Source: Frigoribacterium faeni (GTDB lineage: Bacteria > Actinomycetota > Actinomycetes > Actinomycetales > Microbacteriaceae). From it: DNA of 64,000 nt. This document shows, one piece after another, positions 51,060 to 59,478 of the stretch. The notes beneath the pieces are model-generated. The model did no database searches, was not told the DNA's origin, and saw nothing but the letters and a program-made list of their open reading frames with translations. Location: positions 930,001-994,000 of the forward strand of contig NZ_JAAOYW010000002.1 of the NCBI RefSeq assembly GCF_011761235.1, written 5' to 3'. Every line of letters begins with the position of its first letter. The first letter of the stretch is position 1. The position numbers and the translations under genes were made by a program.

Positions 51060-52064
51060 CTAGGCCCCGCGGCCCGCCGGCATCTGCGTCTTGCGCGGGT
51101 CGGTCTCTGCCAGTCCCGAGAAGACCGCCTCGATCTTCGCGAGCACGTCGGCCTCGAGCACCACGCCCGACGCCGCCGCGTTCGACTCCACCTGCTCGGG
51201 CCGGGAGGCGCCGATGATCGCCGACGCGACGTTCTCGTTCGACAGCACCCACGCCAGCGAGAGCTGCGCCTGCGTGAGGCCGAGGTCGTCCGCGATCGGC
51301 CGCAGCTGGGCGACGGCGTCGAGCACGTCGTCGCGCAGCCAGCGCTCGATCATCGAGGCGCCGCCCTTCTGGTCGGTGGCGCGGCTGCCCGCGGGCAGCT
51401 CGGCCCCCTTCGTGTACTTGCCGGTCAGCACGCCCTGGGCGACGGGGGACCAGACGATCTGCGAGATGCCCAGCTCCTTCGAGGTCGGGACCACCTCCTC
51501 CTCGATGACCCGCCAGAGCAGCGAGTACTCGGGCTGGTTCGAGACCAGCTGGACGCCGAGGTCGCGGGCGAGCGCGTGGGCGTCGCGAAGCTGCTCGGCG
51601 TTCCACTCGGAGACCCCGACGTAGAGCACCTTGCCCTGGCGGACCAGGTCGGCGAACGCCTGCATCGTCTCCTCGAGGGGGGTCTCGACGTCGTAGCGGT
51701 GCGCCTGGTAGAGGTCGACGTAGTCGGTCTGCAGCCGCCTCAGCGAGCCGTTGATCGACTCGGTGATGTGCTTGCGGCTGAGGCCGGTGTCGTTGTGGCC
51801 CTTGGGGCCGGTCGGGCCGTAGACCTTGGTGGCGATCTCGAGCGACTCGCGGCGCTCGCCCTTCAGGGCCTCGCCGAGGACGGTCTCGGCCTGGGTGTTC
51901 GCGTAGACGTCGGCCGTGTCGAAGGTCGAGATGCCGACGTCGAGGGCGGCGCGCACGCAGGCGGTCGCCGTGTCGTTCTCGACCTGCGAGCCGTGCGTGA
52001 GCCAGTTGCCGAACGTGAGCTCGGAGACCTTGAGGCCCGAGTTGCCGAGGTACCTGAATTCCAT
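51060..52064 (-). CDS. Aldo/keto reductase (potassium-channel beta-subunit type)
   Basis: A 334-residue NADPH-dependent aldo/keto reductase of the AKR group that includes Kv-beta-like proteins. Catalytic Asp and Tyr lie in STFDTADVYANTQAE, Lys in EIATKVYGP and His in LYQAHRYD. The cofactor motifs are YVGVSEWNAEQL and SAIIGASRPEQVESN. It is only moderately similar to the other AKR at 39 kb. A hairpin follows the stop. Confidence 0.92.
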   Translation of the reverse strand: MEFRYLGNSGLKVSELTFGNWLTHGSQVENDTATACVRAALDVGISTFDTADVYANTQAETVLGEALKGERRESLEIATKVYGPTGPKGHNDTGLSRKHITESINGSLRRLQTDYVDLYQAHRYDVETPLEETMQAFADLVRQGKVLYVGVSEWNAEQLRDAHALARDLGVQLVSNQPEYSLLWRVIEEEVVPTSKELGISQIVWSPVAQGVLTGKYTKGAELPAGSRATDQKGGASMIERWLRDDVLDAVAQLRPIADDLGLTQAQLSLAWVLSNENVASAIIGASRPEQVESNAAASGVVLEADVLAKIEAVFSGLAETDPRKTQMPAGRGA

Positions 52065-52158
52065 GGGTGCGCTCCTGTCGAGGCGCGCAGCGGCGCGCGC
52101 CGCACCCGACGGTACGCCCCGCCGGCGCCGGCCCGGCCCTGGCCCCGGCCCTGGACGG

Positions 52159-52214
52159 CGAGAGGCCCCGATCCGACCCCCGCGGGTGCGGGGACGTCGG
52201 ATCGGGGCCTCTCG
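52159..52214 (-). terminator. Strong terminator hairpin between small acidic gene and AKR gene
   Basis: CGAGAGGCCCCGATCCGAC is perfectly complementary to its partner 18 nt away, a 19-bp stem. It lies 20 bp beyond the stop of the small acidic gene (minus strand). Confidence 0.75.
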
Positions 52215-52234
52215 GAGAGTGCGAGGGAGCCGGG

Positions 52235-52387
52235 TCAGGCCTTGTCGGCGTCCGAGTCCTTGTCGTCGTCGACGAGGCCGGGCTTCGACCCGTCGGCGAG
52301 CTCCTCCGTGTGCTGGGCCTGCTCGTCGGTGATGTCCGTGGAGCCGTCGGGGGCGGTGTCCGGTGTGGTGTCGTCGTGATCGCTCAT
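52235..52387 (-). CDS. Small acidic protein
   Basis: A 50-residue, very Asp-rich, hydrophilic protein (SDHDDTTPDTAPDGS at the start, DDDKDSDADKA at the end). It has no recognisable domain. A following perfect terminator supports it being a real gene. Function unknown. Confidence 0.55.
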   Translation of the reverse strand: MSDHDDTTPDTAPDGSTDITDEQAQHTEELADGSKPGLVDDDKDSDADKA

Positions 52388-52541
52388 GCGGGCGACGATA
52401 CGCCGCCCGGCGGCGGGCAGCCCGGCAGGCCCGGCCCAGCCCGGCCCGGCTGCTCCGCGCCTCCTCCGCGATCGCGTGGTTCGCTGGGGGAGCGCGTCCC
52501 GACGTCGCGCCCAGCCTGCGCCCACCGCCCCCGGAGGACCG

Positions 52542-52739
52542 ATGAACGCCCTGCCGTACGTGCTCGTCGTGATCGGGTTCGCGGGCTTCCTCAGCGGCAT
52601 CGTCTACGAGCTGGTGCACCACGAGCGCGACGGCGGCCCCGTCTACCAGGGCCGCAAGCACATCGTGTTCCCGTGGGTCATCGCGTCGTGGCTCGTCTTC
52701 GGCGTCGGGTTCGCGATGCTGGCGATCGAACGAGCGTAG
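52542..52739 (+). CDS. Small two-span membrane protein
   Basis: A 65-residue protein with two membrane spans (about 5-23 and 42-62) joined by a charged loop (HHERDGGPVYQGRKH). GGAGG is 7 nt before the ATG. It is probably co-transcribed with the next small membrane protein gene 9 bp downstream. No known family recognised. Confidence 0.65.
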   Translation: MNALPYVLVVIGFAGFLSGIVYELVHHERDGGPVYQGRKHIVFPWVIASWLVFGVGFAMLAIERA

Positions 52740-52748
52740 GAGGACACG

Positions 52749-52988
52749 ATGGACACAGGGCGATCACGGATGCCCGAGGCGCCCGGCGGCGTCGTCGGGG
52801 CGTGGTTCAACGTGCTGGTCTGCACGGCGATCGTGGTCGCGGCCCCGATCTACGCGGTCACGACGGGCGTGTCCGGCGCCGACCTCGTGATCGCGCTGGG
52901 CGTCGTGGCGGTCGGCATCGGGCTCGAGGTCTACTTCGTCCGGGCACTGCTGAGTCAGCTGAGGAGGCGCCGCGAGCGTCGCGAGTGA
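52749..52988 (+). CDS. Small two-span membrane protein
   Basis: A 79-residue protein with two spans (about 18-38 and 44-68) and a basic C-terminus (LLSQLRRRRERRE). TAGGAGG directly precedes the ATG, overlapping the end of the preceding gene. Function unknown. Confidence 0.65.
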   Translation: MDTGRSRMPEAPGGVVGAWFNVLVCTAIVVAAPIYAVTTGVSGADLVIALGVVAVGIGLEVYFVRALLSQLRRRRERRE

Positions 52989-53012
52989 CGGTCACGTGAG
53001 CTCGCCCCCGCG

Positions 53013-53663
53013 TCAGACGGGCGCGAGCGCCGAGTCGAGCACGACGACGTCGGCCCCGTAGAGCTCGTCGGCCCGCCGCTGCAGGGAGCCGTCGTCGAAC
53101 ACGACGCCCACGTGCACCCGGCCGGCCTCCTCGCCGACCGTGAGCACCGCCTCCTCGGTGTCGGCGTCGGCCACGTAGTCCTGCAGGGCCCGGTCGACGG
53201 CCGGGGCGTTCGCGGGGTCGGCCGGCGGGAGGGCGATCGGCGCGTCGACGACCCTGTCGGGGTCGGCCGCGACCGGGGTGCGGGTCAGGGTCAGTGCGCT
53301 GCCGTCCCAGGTGCCGACGACGTCGAAGTCGCCCCAGGTGACGCCGCCGGAGGTCTGCGCCCCCTCGACGGCGGACCAGTCCCAGCCCTCGACCGCCGGC
53401 CCGCCGCAGGTGGGCGGGTACGACTCTCCGACGGCGCCGAGGCACAGCGCCGGCTGGTCGCCCCGGTCGAGGACCGTCGTGGTCGCCGCGAGCTCGCCGA
53501 CGGAGCCAGGCGAGGCGGGTGGGGCGGACGATCCGGGTGAGACGGGCGTGGCGGTCGCCCCGGGCGTCGAGGGAGCCGCGAGCGGTGCGCCCTGGGCGGC
53601 GCATCCTGTGAGGGCGAGGACGCCTGCGGCTGCGACCGCCGCCGCCCTGTGACCGATGCTCAT
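53013..53663 (-). CDS. Putative lipoprotein
   Basis: A 216-residue lipoprotein with lipobox LTGC (Cys 21), a Pro/Ser/Ala-rich linker and a domain with two cysteines (ALCLGAVGESYPPTCGG). It resembles other extracytoplasmic actinobacterial proteins of unknown role. CACCAT is 6 nt before ATG, the same leaderless box as the 31277 lipoprotein gene. Confidence 0.72.
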   Translation of the reverse strand: MSIGHRAAAVAAAGVLALTGCAAQGAPLAAPSTPGATATPVSPGSSAPPASPGSVGELAATTTVLDRGDQPALCLGAVGESYPPTCGGPAVEGWDWSAVEGAQTSGGVTWGDFDVVGTWDGSALTLTRTPVAADPDRVVDAPIALPPADPANAPAVDRALQDYVADADTEEAVLTVGEEAGRVHVGVVFDDGSLQRRADELYGADVVVLDSALAPV

Positions 53664-53744
53664 GCACCGATGGTGCCGGGGCCGGGGCTCGCCGGTCAAC
53701 CACCGTCCTTGACGCGCGGGCCGGGGTCGTGGTCAGCTGCCCCC

Positions 53745-54215
53745 ATGCGCGAGACGGCGAGCGTCGGCACGAGGGCGGGCACGGCACGTGCCCGGGCCCG
53801 GGCGCTCGCCGGTGCGTTCTCGCTCCTGCTCGTGGCGACGGCGGCCGGCTGCAGCTCCGTCGACGGGGGAGGCGCGGCCGCCTCGTGCGCCGTGAAGGAG
53901 ATCGTGCTCGGCGACTCCGACCTCCGACCCGGCGGGCACGTGCAGCTCAGCGTCGACTGGATGACCGCTCGCTGCGAGGACACCGGGGGCACGAACCAGG
54001 CCGCCGAGGACGTCGACGTCACCCTCACGTCGACCGCCGGCGCGCAGCGGTACCTGCTCGGCACGGTCGAGGCCGCGAGCGGCTCCCGCTTCACCGTCGA
54101 GGGCACCTTCGACCTGCCCGACGACCTGGCCCCAGGAGGCGCCGTCCTCGTCGTCCGGTCCGGCACCGGCGAGCAGACGGGCGCCGAGCTGCCGATCGAG
54201 GTCGCGGCGGGCTGA
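53745..54215 (+). CDS. Putative lipoprotein
   Basis: A 156-residue lipoprotein with lipobox AAGC (Cys 36) after a long basic n-region, then a beta-rich domain with a probable disulfide (ASCAVKE and ARCEDTGG). Function unknown. TTGACG and TCAGCT upstream are 18 bp apart, with TCAGCT ending 6 nt before the ATG, suggesting a leaderless mRNA. Confidence 0.7.
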   Translation: MRETASVGTRAGTARARARALAGAFSLLLVATAAGCSSVDGGGAAASCAVKEIVLGDSDLRPGGHVQLSVDWMTARCEDTGGTNQAAEDVDVTLTSTAGAQRYLLGTVEAASGSRFTVEGTFDLPDDLAPGGAVLVVRSGTGEQTGAELPIEVAAG

Positions 54216-54258
54216 CCGGCTCACAGCATGCCGACCGGCTCACGGCAGGATGGTGCTC

Positions 54259-54822
54259 GTGCCCAGCTCGCCCACGCCTTCGCCCACGACCACGGAGCGC
54301 CTGACGCTCACCCGCCCCACGCCCCGGGACCTGCCCGAGCTCCACGACCTGCACTCCGACCCCGAGACGTGGCGGCACCTCCCGTCCGCGCGCCACACCA
54401 CGCTCGCGCAGACGCAGGAGCTCGTCGAGGGCTACCTCGCCGGGTGGGAGGCGAAGGGCCTGGACGTCTGGGTGCTCCGTGACACGGCCACCGGCGCGCT
54501 GGTCGGCATGGGCGGTCCGAGCCTGCGCGGCGGGCTCGCCTGGAACCTCTACTACCGGCTGACGCCGTCGGCGTGGGGGCACGGCTACGCCCAGGAGCTC
54601 GTCGCGGCCACACGCGCCGCCCTCTCGGAGACGGGACGCGACCTGCCCCTGGTGGCGCGCCTCCTCGAGCACAACGAGGGGTCGCGTCGCACGGCCGAGC
54701 GTGCCGGCCTCGAGGTCGTCTGGCGCGGCCACGACGCCGGCAACCCCGACCCGGACGCGGTCCGGCTCGTGTTCGCCGACCGCCCGCTGAGCGAGGCGGC
54801 GCTGCGGGTGTTCAGCAGCTAG
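54259..54822 (+). CDS. GNAT family N-acetyltransferase (RimJ-like)
   Basis: A 187-residue acetyltransferase of the RimJ/RimL type: TTTERLTLTRPTPRDLPELHDLHSDPETWRHLP, GGPSLRGGLAWNLYYRLTPSAWGHGYAQELV with the acetyl-CoA loop, and HNEGSRRTAERAGLE. GTG 54259 is preferred over the ATG three codons upstream, because CAGGAT lies 7 nt before it and there is no Shine-Dalgarno. Substrate unknown. Confidence 0.87.
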   Translation: MPSSPTPSPTTTERLTLTRPTPRDLPELHDLHSDPETWRHLPSARHTTLAQTQELVEGYLAGWEAKGLDVWVLRDTATGALVGMGGPSLRGGLAWNLYYRLTPSAWGHGYAQELVAATRAALSETGRDLPLVARLLEHNEGSRRTAERAGLEVVWRGHDAGNPDPDAVRLVFADRPLSEAALRVFSS

Positions 54823-54905
54823 GCCGGGCCGGGCCGGGCCGGGCCGACGCGCAGGTTCGCCTGCCCGGCCCGCGCGCTCGCCGCGCAGGCTCGCCCGCCC
54901 GCCCG

Positions 54906-55727
54906 TCAGGACAGGCCGAGGCAGGACGCCAGGACCGCCTGCTGCACCGGCAGCAGACCCGCCTTGCCCCCGTGGCCGACGAACGCCGGGTGCGCGAGGG
55001 CGTCCGCGCTCACCTCGCGCCCGCGGACGAAGGGCGGACACGGGGTGAAGCGCACCCCCTCCGGGGCCGTGTCGAGCAGGGCCGCCGTGATCCGGTAGGG
55101 AGCGAGCAGCTGTTCGTGCCGGCCCGGCCCGTCCGTTACGACGACGTCGGCGGAGCGGATCGCCGTCGCGAGGTCGTCGGTGGTCCGGGCGCCGGGGGTC
55201 TCGAGCCCAGCCGGGCAGCACTGCACGAGGTCGAGCCCGAGCGCCCGGGCGGCCTCCTGCCAGGCCCGCGAGATGTTGCCGTCGGCTCCGACGAACAGGT
55301 ACCGCAACGACTCGAGCTCGCTGCCGCGCCGCAGCGACCAGAGGTCGGAGAGCACCTCGCAGGGGTGGTTCTCGGCGGTCATGGCGTTGACGACCGGGAC
55401 GGCCTCGGCGGCGGCGAGCCCCGCCAGGACGGCCAGGTCGGGGTGCCGCGCGACGACGACGTCGGCCCAGACGCCGAGGTACCCGGCGACGTCGCCGAGG
55501 GCCTCGGACTTGTCGAGGGTCGTCTCGGGCAGCACGATCGGCTGCATCCCCATCAGCGAGGCGCCCCGCTCGAACGTCACGCGCGTGCGCAGGCTGGTCG
55601 GCGGGAAGAACATCACGGCGCACCCGCTCGTCACCGGCCCCCGACCGTCGCCGTACGCGTCGGCGAGGGCGAAGACGTGGGCGATGTCCGAGGCCGACCA
55701 GTCGTCGAGCCGGATGAGGGAACGCAT
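54906..55727 (-). CDS. Aspartate/ornithine carbamoyltransferase family protein
   Basis: A 273-residue carbamoyltransferase-fold enzyme. The carbamoyl-phosphate motif reads PPTSLRTRVTFERGASLMG, the second motif NHPCEVLSDLWSL (normally HPCQ) and the C-terminal motif CPPFVRGREVS. It is shorter than ornithine or aspartate transcarbamylases (300-330 residues), and the Gln-to-Glu change in HPCQ is unusual, so the substrate may be different. TACGGT is 6 nt before ATG (leaderless). No arginine or pyrimidine genes are adjacent. Confidence 0.85.
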   Translation of the reverse strand: MRSLIRLDDWSASDIAHVFALADAYGDGRGPVTSGCAVMFFPPTSLRTRVTFERGASLMGMQPIVLPETTLDKSEALGDVAGYLGVWADVVVARHPDLAVLAGLAAAEAVPVVNAMTAENHPCEVLSDLWSLRRGSELESLRYLFVGADGNISRAWQEAARALGLDLVQCCPAGLETPGARTTDDLATAIRSADVVVTDGPGRHEQLLAPYRITAALLDTAPEGVRFTPCPPFVRGREVSADALAHPAFVGHGGKAGLLPVQQAVLASCLGLS

Positions 55728-55869
55728 CGTGCCACCGTAGGAGGTGCGGCGCGGCCTGGGTGCGCCCGACACGTCCCGCGGGCCCGCGGCCTGGGCGCCC
55801 GCGGCCGACGAACGCCGGGTGCGCGAGGGCGTCCGAGCTGACGTCGCGTCGGCGATCGGCGGTCTGCGG

Positions 55870-56826
55870 CTACGGCATCCCCGGCCAGCCGTCGGGCGTG
55901 ATCCAGACGAGGGACGAGACGACCCCGCGCCCGCTCGCGACCGCGTTGCGCAGCGACGGGGCGTTGTCGGGGTGGACGTGGCCCCAGAGCACGTCCGAGG
56001 CGCTGGCCGGGAGCCGCCGCGCCAGGTGCCGGAGGACGGCGGGGCCGTACCCGCGCCCTCGGTGTTCCGCGTCGAGGGCGATCTCCTCGACCACGAACCC
56101 GGTCGAGCCGTAGGCGTCCTCGCGCACGGACGCGACGACGCCTGCGGCCCGGCCGTCGACGACGACGTCGAACAGCGGGTCCTCGTCGTCGGCGTCCTCG
56201 AGCTGGTCGGCGTCGGCGGGTGTCGCCCAGTCGGCCAGGCGCGGAGTCGTGCGCCGCGCCTCCTCGTAGATCTGCGCGACGCGCTCCGCGGCCTCGTCCG
56301 GCGTGGTGCGGACGAGCTGCACCGCGTCGGACCGGGGGCCGGGCTCGTGCTCGGTCATCCGGGCGACCGGGCCGGCGACGACGAGCTGGTCGGTCACGGC
56401 GGTGAAGGGGCCGGCGAGGGCGGCGGACCGGGCGTCGCCCGGCAGGTGCACCCTCAGGCACAGCGGCGCGAAAGGCTCGTAGTGCGGCAGGACCCCGGCG
56501 AGCTCGGCGATGCCCTCCGCGTCGGGGCCGACGTCCGTCGCGATGACGTCGACGAAGGGCGCGGCCACGTCCCGGCCGCGGAACCGGATGCCCGTGACCG
56601 CCCACCTGCCGGACTCGAGCTCGATGCGGCGGTTCGCCCAGAGCAACGGGTCGGCGACCGGGAGCCCCACCGCGTCGCGCACCCGCCCGCCCCACGCGGC
56701 GTCGCCGACGAGCGCGAGGCTCGGCTCCGCCCACCTCGCCAGGTCGTCCCGCCAGGACGGGTTCACCGTGGCGACCCGCGGGGGCGTCCACGTCTCGAGT
56801 GCGGCCAGGATCTCTGCGTCGATCAT
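55870..56826 (-). CDS. Two-part GNAT family acetyltransferase
   Basis: A 318-residue protein. The C-terminal ~150 residues form a GNAT domain with EIALDAEHRGRGYGPAVLRHLAR. The N-terminal half lacks a recognisable acetyl-CoA loop and may be a degenerate GNAT repeat. A ~10-residue acidic stretch (QLEDADDEDP) joins parts of the catalytic domain. TAGCGT lies 8 nt before ATG. Substrate unknown. Confidence 0.8.
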   Translation of the reverse strand: MIDAEILAALETWTPPRVATVNPSWRDDLARWAEPSLALVGDAAWGGRVRDAVGLPVADPLLWANRRIELESGRWAVTGIRFRGRDVAAPFVDVIATDVGPDAEGIAELAGVLPHYEPFAPLCLRVHLPGDARSAALAGPFTAVTDQLVVAGPVARMTEHEPGPRSDAVQLVRTTPDEAAERVAQIYEEARRTTPRLADWATPADADQLEDADDEDPLFDVVVDGRAAGVVASVREDAYGSTGFVVEEIALDAEHRGRGYGPAVLRHLARRLPASASDVLWGHVHPDNAPSLRNAVASGRGVVSSLVWITPDGWPGMP

Positions 56827-56960
56827 CCCCGCCGACGCTAGGGGCAGCGGCCGAGCGAGCGCAACGGCCCGGGGTCGGGGCGGCCGGGCGCCGGGAGTCG
56901 CCGGGGCGGGCGCGACGGCGGCGCCGCGCGTCGCCCGCGGATCGGTGTCAGGATGCCCCC

Positions 56961-57227
56961 GTGCAGTCCCCCGCAGCTCGGAGACGCCGACGCCTGGCCG
57001 TCGGCCTCGTCGTCGCCGGCATGGTGACGATCGCCGCTCCGGTGCTCGTGGCCTCCGTCGCGCCGGGGATCGGATGGGCGGCGTGGATCGCCCGCTCCCT
57101 CCCGACGATTCTCATCGTGGCCGGGATCGTGGTCTGGTACCGCGCCGACAGTGTCTTCGACCGCGGCTTCGACCCCGATCAGCGGAGCCACGGCGACGAC
57201 GACGGCGACGCCCCGCACGCCCGCTGA
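56961..57227 (+). CDS. Small two-span membrane protein
   Basis: An 88-residue protein with a basic start (RRRRRLAV), two membrane spans (about 12-32 and 37-56) and a hydrophilic Asp/His-rich tail. It starts with GTG; CAGGAT is 6 nt upstream, a leaderless layout. Function unknown. Confidence 0.6.
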   Translation: MQSPAARRRRRLAVGLVVAGMVTIAAPVLVASVAPGIGWAAWIARSLPTILIVAGIVVWYRADSVFDRGFDPDQRSHGDDDGDAPHAR

Positions 57228-57309
57228 CGGGTGCCGGACGCCGGGTGCCGGGCCCCGGCCGCGGCGATCCACGCTGGCGCCGGAGCACCCCGTCGGGCAT
57301 GCTCCTCTC

Positions 57310-57468
57310 ATGAGCGACCACGAGGCACTCCCGCACGCGCGCCCCGTCGAGGCCCGTGTCGTGGTCGAGCGTCCGTCGCCGTGGCTGCCCGTCCGGTCGA
57401 TCCTGGTGAACCTGGTGCTGATCGGCGTCGGCGGCGGCCTGTTCTGGTTCGTCGTCGACCGGCTCTAG
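57310..57468 (+). CDS. Small single-span membrane protein
   Basis: A 52-residue protein: ~28 polar residues followed by one span (ILVNLVLIGVGGGLFWFVV). CATGCT is 6 nt before ATG. The stop lies in a short repeat (GGCTCTAGGCGAGCTCGTCGACC, in two partial copies). Function unknown. Confidence 0.55.
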   Translation: MSDHEALPHARPVEARVVVERPSPWLPVRSILVNLVLIGVGGGLFWFVVDRL

Positions 57469-57532
57469 GCGAGCTCGTCGACCGGCTCTAGGCGAGCTCG
57501 GCGTCCGGCTCAGGCGCACTCGCCGCCCGGGC

Positions 57533-57865
57533 TCACCGGGGCAGGTACACCCAGGCGTCGCGCCCCGACACCAAGGAGGCGGCGGCCCGGCGGTAGGACA
57601 CGCGCTCGTAGTGGTCGGCGGCTGCCAGCTCGTCCGGCGTGAGGTCGAGCGCGACGCCCTGCACCACGTCGTCGTCGGCCCCGGGACGGAGCGCAGGGTG
57701 CACCTCCTTGCCGCTCGTCGCGATCACCTCGGGGTCGACGATCCGCAGCTCGCCCACGACCCAGCCCGCGAGGGCGTCGGGGACGGTCGGGACGACCCGG
57801 CCGAAGAGGGCCCGCTGCACCTCGGGCAGCTGCAGGGTCCCGAACGAGAAGACGACGTCTGACAT
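57533..57865 (-). CDS. Gamma-glutamylcyclotransferase-like (AIG2) protein
   Basis: A 110-residue protein of the AIG2/GGCT fold: VFSFGTLQLPEVQRALFGR with the glycine-rich YGTL-type loop, and LDLTPDELAAADHYERVSYRR with the conserved Glu and Asp. These enzymes act on gamma-glutamyl peptides, though many bacterial members are uncharacterised. Length is normal. TACGGT is 7 nt before ATG (leaderless). Confidence 0.85.
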   Translation of the reverse strand: MSDVVFSFGTLQLPEVQRALFGRVVPTVPDALAGWVVGELRIVDPEVIATSGKEVHPALRPGADDDVVQGVALDLTPDELAAADHYERVSYRRAAASLVSGRDAWVYLPR

Positions 57866-57969
57866 GCACCACACCGTAGCCAAGGAGGCGCTGGTGCCGT
57901 CACCCTGGACGGCCGGCCACGACCGTGCGCACGTCGCGTCAGGGCCGCGCCCCGCGGACCAGCGAGTCC

Positions 57970-58167
57970 CTACCGCGCCGAGGAGGTCGGCGTCGACCCG
58001 AACGCGAGCTTGCCGTTCCAGACGTCGATGCCCAGGGCGAACAGGGTGAACAGCACCTTCACGATGACCGGCTGGTCGAAGGCCACCCAGAAGGTCACGA
58101 CGAGGGCCACGCTGGCGACGACGCTGAGCACGTAGACGACCCGACCGACGGGCGTGTTCAGCTTCAT
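57970..58167 (-). CDS. Small two-span membrane protein
   Basis: A 65-residue protein with two spans (about 8-29 and 35-53) and a short polar tail. CATGAT is 6 nt before ATG. No known family recognised. Confidence 0.6.
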   Translation of the reverse strand: MKLNTPVGRVVYVLSVVASVALVVTFWVAFDQPVIVKVLFTLFALGIDVWNGKLAFGSTPTSSAR

Positions 58168-58220
58168 CCGTCGATCATGCCCGCGGGAGGCGCCCCGCGC
58201 TCGGTCGTTCGCCGGCGGAA

Positions 58221-58278
58221 CACCTCGTTCGCCGCACTGCACCCCGTTCCATCGGGGTGTAGTGCGGCGAACGGGGTG
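58221..58278. repeat. 58-nt palindromic hairpin (family I, copy 1)
   Basis: Arms of 26 nt pair around a TTCCAT loop. The inner constant block is CACCCCG/CGGGGTG and the outer CACCTCG/CGGGGTG, with the middle TTCGCCGCACTG between. It lies in the divergent gap upstream of the dipeptidase gene, only 43 bp before its start codon. Confidence 0.85.
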
Positions 58279-58320
58279 CAGCGGCGACGGCTCGGGAACG
58301 CCTGGCGATACGGTCGGCGC

Positions 58321-59367
58321 ATGACCTTCGACGAGACCCCCTTCCCGGTGATCGACGGGCACAACGACCTCCCCTGGGAGCGCCGGGAGGCCTACGGGTC
58401 GGGGGTCGAGGGCATCGACGCCGAGACCGGCACCCTCCACACCGACATCCCGAAGCTGCGCGCGGGCGGCGTCGTCGGCCAGTTCTGGTCGGTGTTCGTG
58501 CCGGCCGACGAGCCCGACCCCGTCCGGACGACCCTGCAGCAGATCGACCTGGCGCACCGCATCGTCGACCGGTACCCGGACGACCTCGCCTTCGCCCGGA
58601 CCGCCGCCGACGTGCGCTCGGCCGTGGCGTCCGGCCGCATCGCGTCGCTGCTCGGGGCCGAGGGCGGGCACTCGATCGGCGACGACCTGGCGGTGCTCCG
58701 CGTCCTCGCCCGGCTCGGGGTCCGCTACATGACCCTGACGCACAACGACGACACTCCCTGGGCGGACTCGGCGACCGGGGCGCACCCGCACGGCGGCCTG
58801 ACCGACCGCGGTCGCGAGGTCGTCGCCGAGATGGAGCGCATCGGCATGCTCGTCGACCTCTCGCACACCTCGCCGGCCACGATGCGCGACGCCCTCGACG
58901 TCGCCACGCAGCCCGTCGTCTTCAGCCACTCCTCGACGGTCGCCGTCGCCGACCACCCCCGCAACGTCCCGGACGACGTCCTCCGCCGGCTGCCCGACAA
59001 CGGCGGCGTCGTGATGATCACCTTCGTGCCCCAGTTCGTCTCGCGCGACTACGCGGACTGGCTCGAGGCAGGGTCCACCGAGGAGGCGCCTCCCGTGTCG
59101 GTCTCGGACGTCGCCGACCACGTCGACCACGCCCGCGACGTCGCCGGTGCGGCGCACCTCGGCCTCGGCGGCGACTACGACGGCACCCCCGTGCTGCCGC
59201 CGGACCTGCGCGACGTGTCGCGCTACCCCGTCCTGGCCGCCGAGCTGCGCCGGCGCGGGTGGAGCGCCGACGACCTGCGCGCACTGGCCGGGGGCAACGT
59301 GCTCCGCGTGCTGGAGGCGACGGACGCGCGCTTCACCGCGGCGGCGCCGTCAGCGCCGGCCCGCTGA
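58321..59367 (+). CDS. Membrane-type dipeptidase (peptidase family M19)
   Basis: A 348-residue zinc dipeptidase of the renal dipeptidase family. Metal ligands appear in VIDGHNDLPW (His and Asp), LLGAEGGHSIG (Glu), VDLSHTSP and VFSHSS (His). The C-terminal LGLGGDYDG holds the last conserved Asp. No signal peptide is visible, so it is probably cytoplasmic. TACGGT is 6 nt before ATG and there is no Shine-Dalgarno (leaderless). The gene is flanked on both sides by family I palindromes. Confidence 0.93.
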   Translation: MTFDETPFPVIDGHNDLPWERREAYGSGVEGIDAETGTLHTDIPKLRAGGVVGQFWSVFVPADEPDPVRTTLQQIDLAHRIVDRYPDDLAFARTAADVRSAVASGRIASLLGAEGGHSIGDDLAVLRVLARLGVRYMTLTHNDDTPWADSATGAHPHGGLTDRGREVVAEMERIGMLVDLSHTSPATMRDALDVATQPVVFSHSSTVAVADHPRNVPDDVLRRLPDNGGVVMITFVPQFVSRDYADWLEAGSTEEAPPVSVSDVADHVDHARDVAGAAHLGLGGDYDGTPVLPPDLRDVSRYPVLAAELRRRGWSADDLRALAGGNVLRVLEATDARFTAAAPSAPAR

Positions 59368-59375
59368 GACGGCGA

Positions 59376-59433
59376 CACCCCGTTCGCCGCACCACACCCC
59401 GATCTTTCGAGGCGTGGTGCGGAAAAGGGGGTG
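59376..59433. repeat. 58-nt palindromic hairpin (family I, copy 2)
   Basis: Same 58-nt length, with outer CACCCCG, middle TTCGCCGCACCA, inner CACCCCG and the loop ATCTTT. It has several mismatches in the right arm. It begins 9 bp after the dipeptidase stop, between convergent genes. Confidence 0.82.
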
Positions 59434-59478
59434 TAGCGCGGGCGGCGCGGCGCGGCGCGGCAGCGCGCGCAGCGCGCC

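Noticed and set aside
52542-52988. Toxin-antitoxin pair in the two adjacent small membrane protein genes
   Set aside because: Both products are two-span membrane proteins, neither resembles a toxin or antitoxin family, and there is no operator-like dyad.
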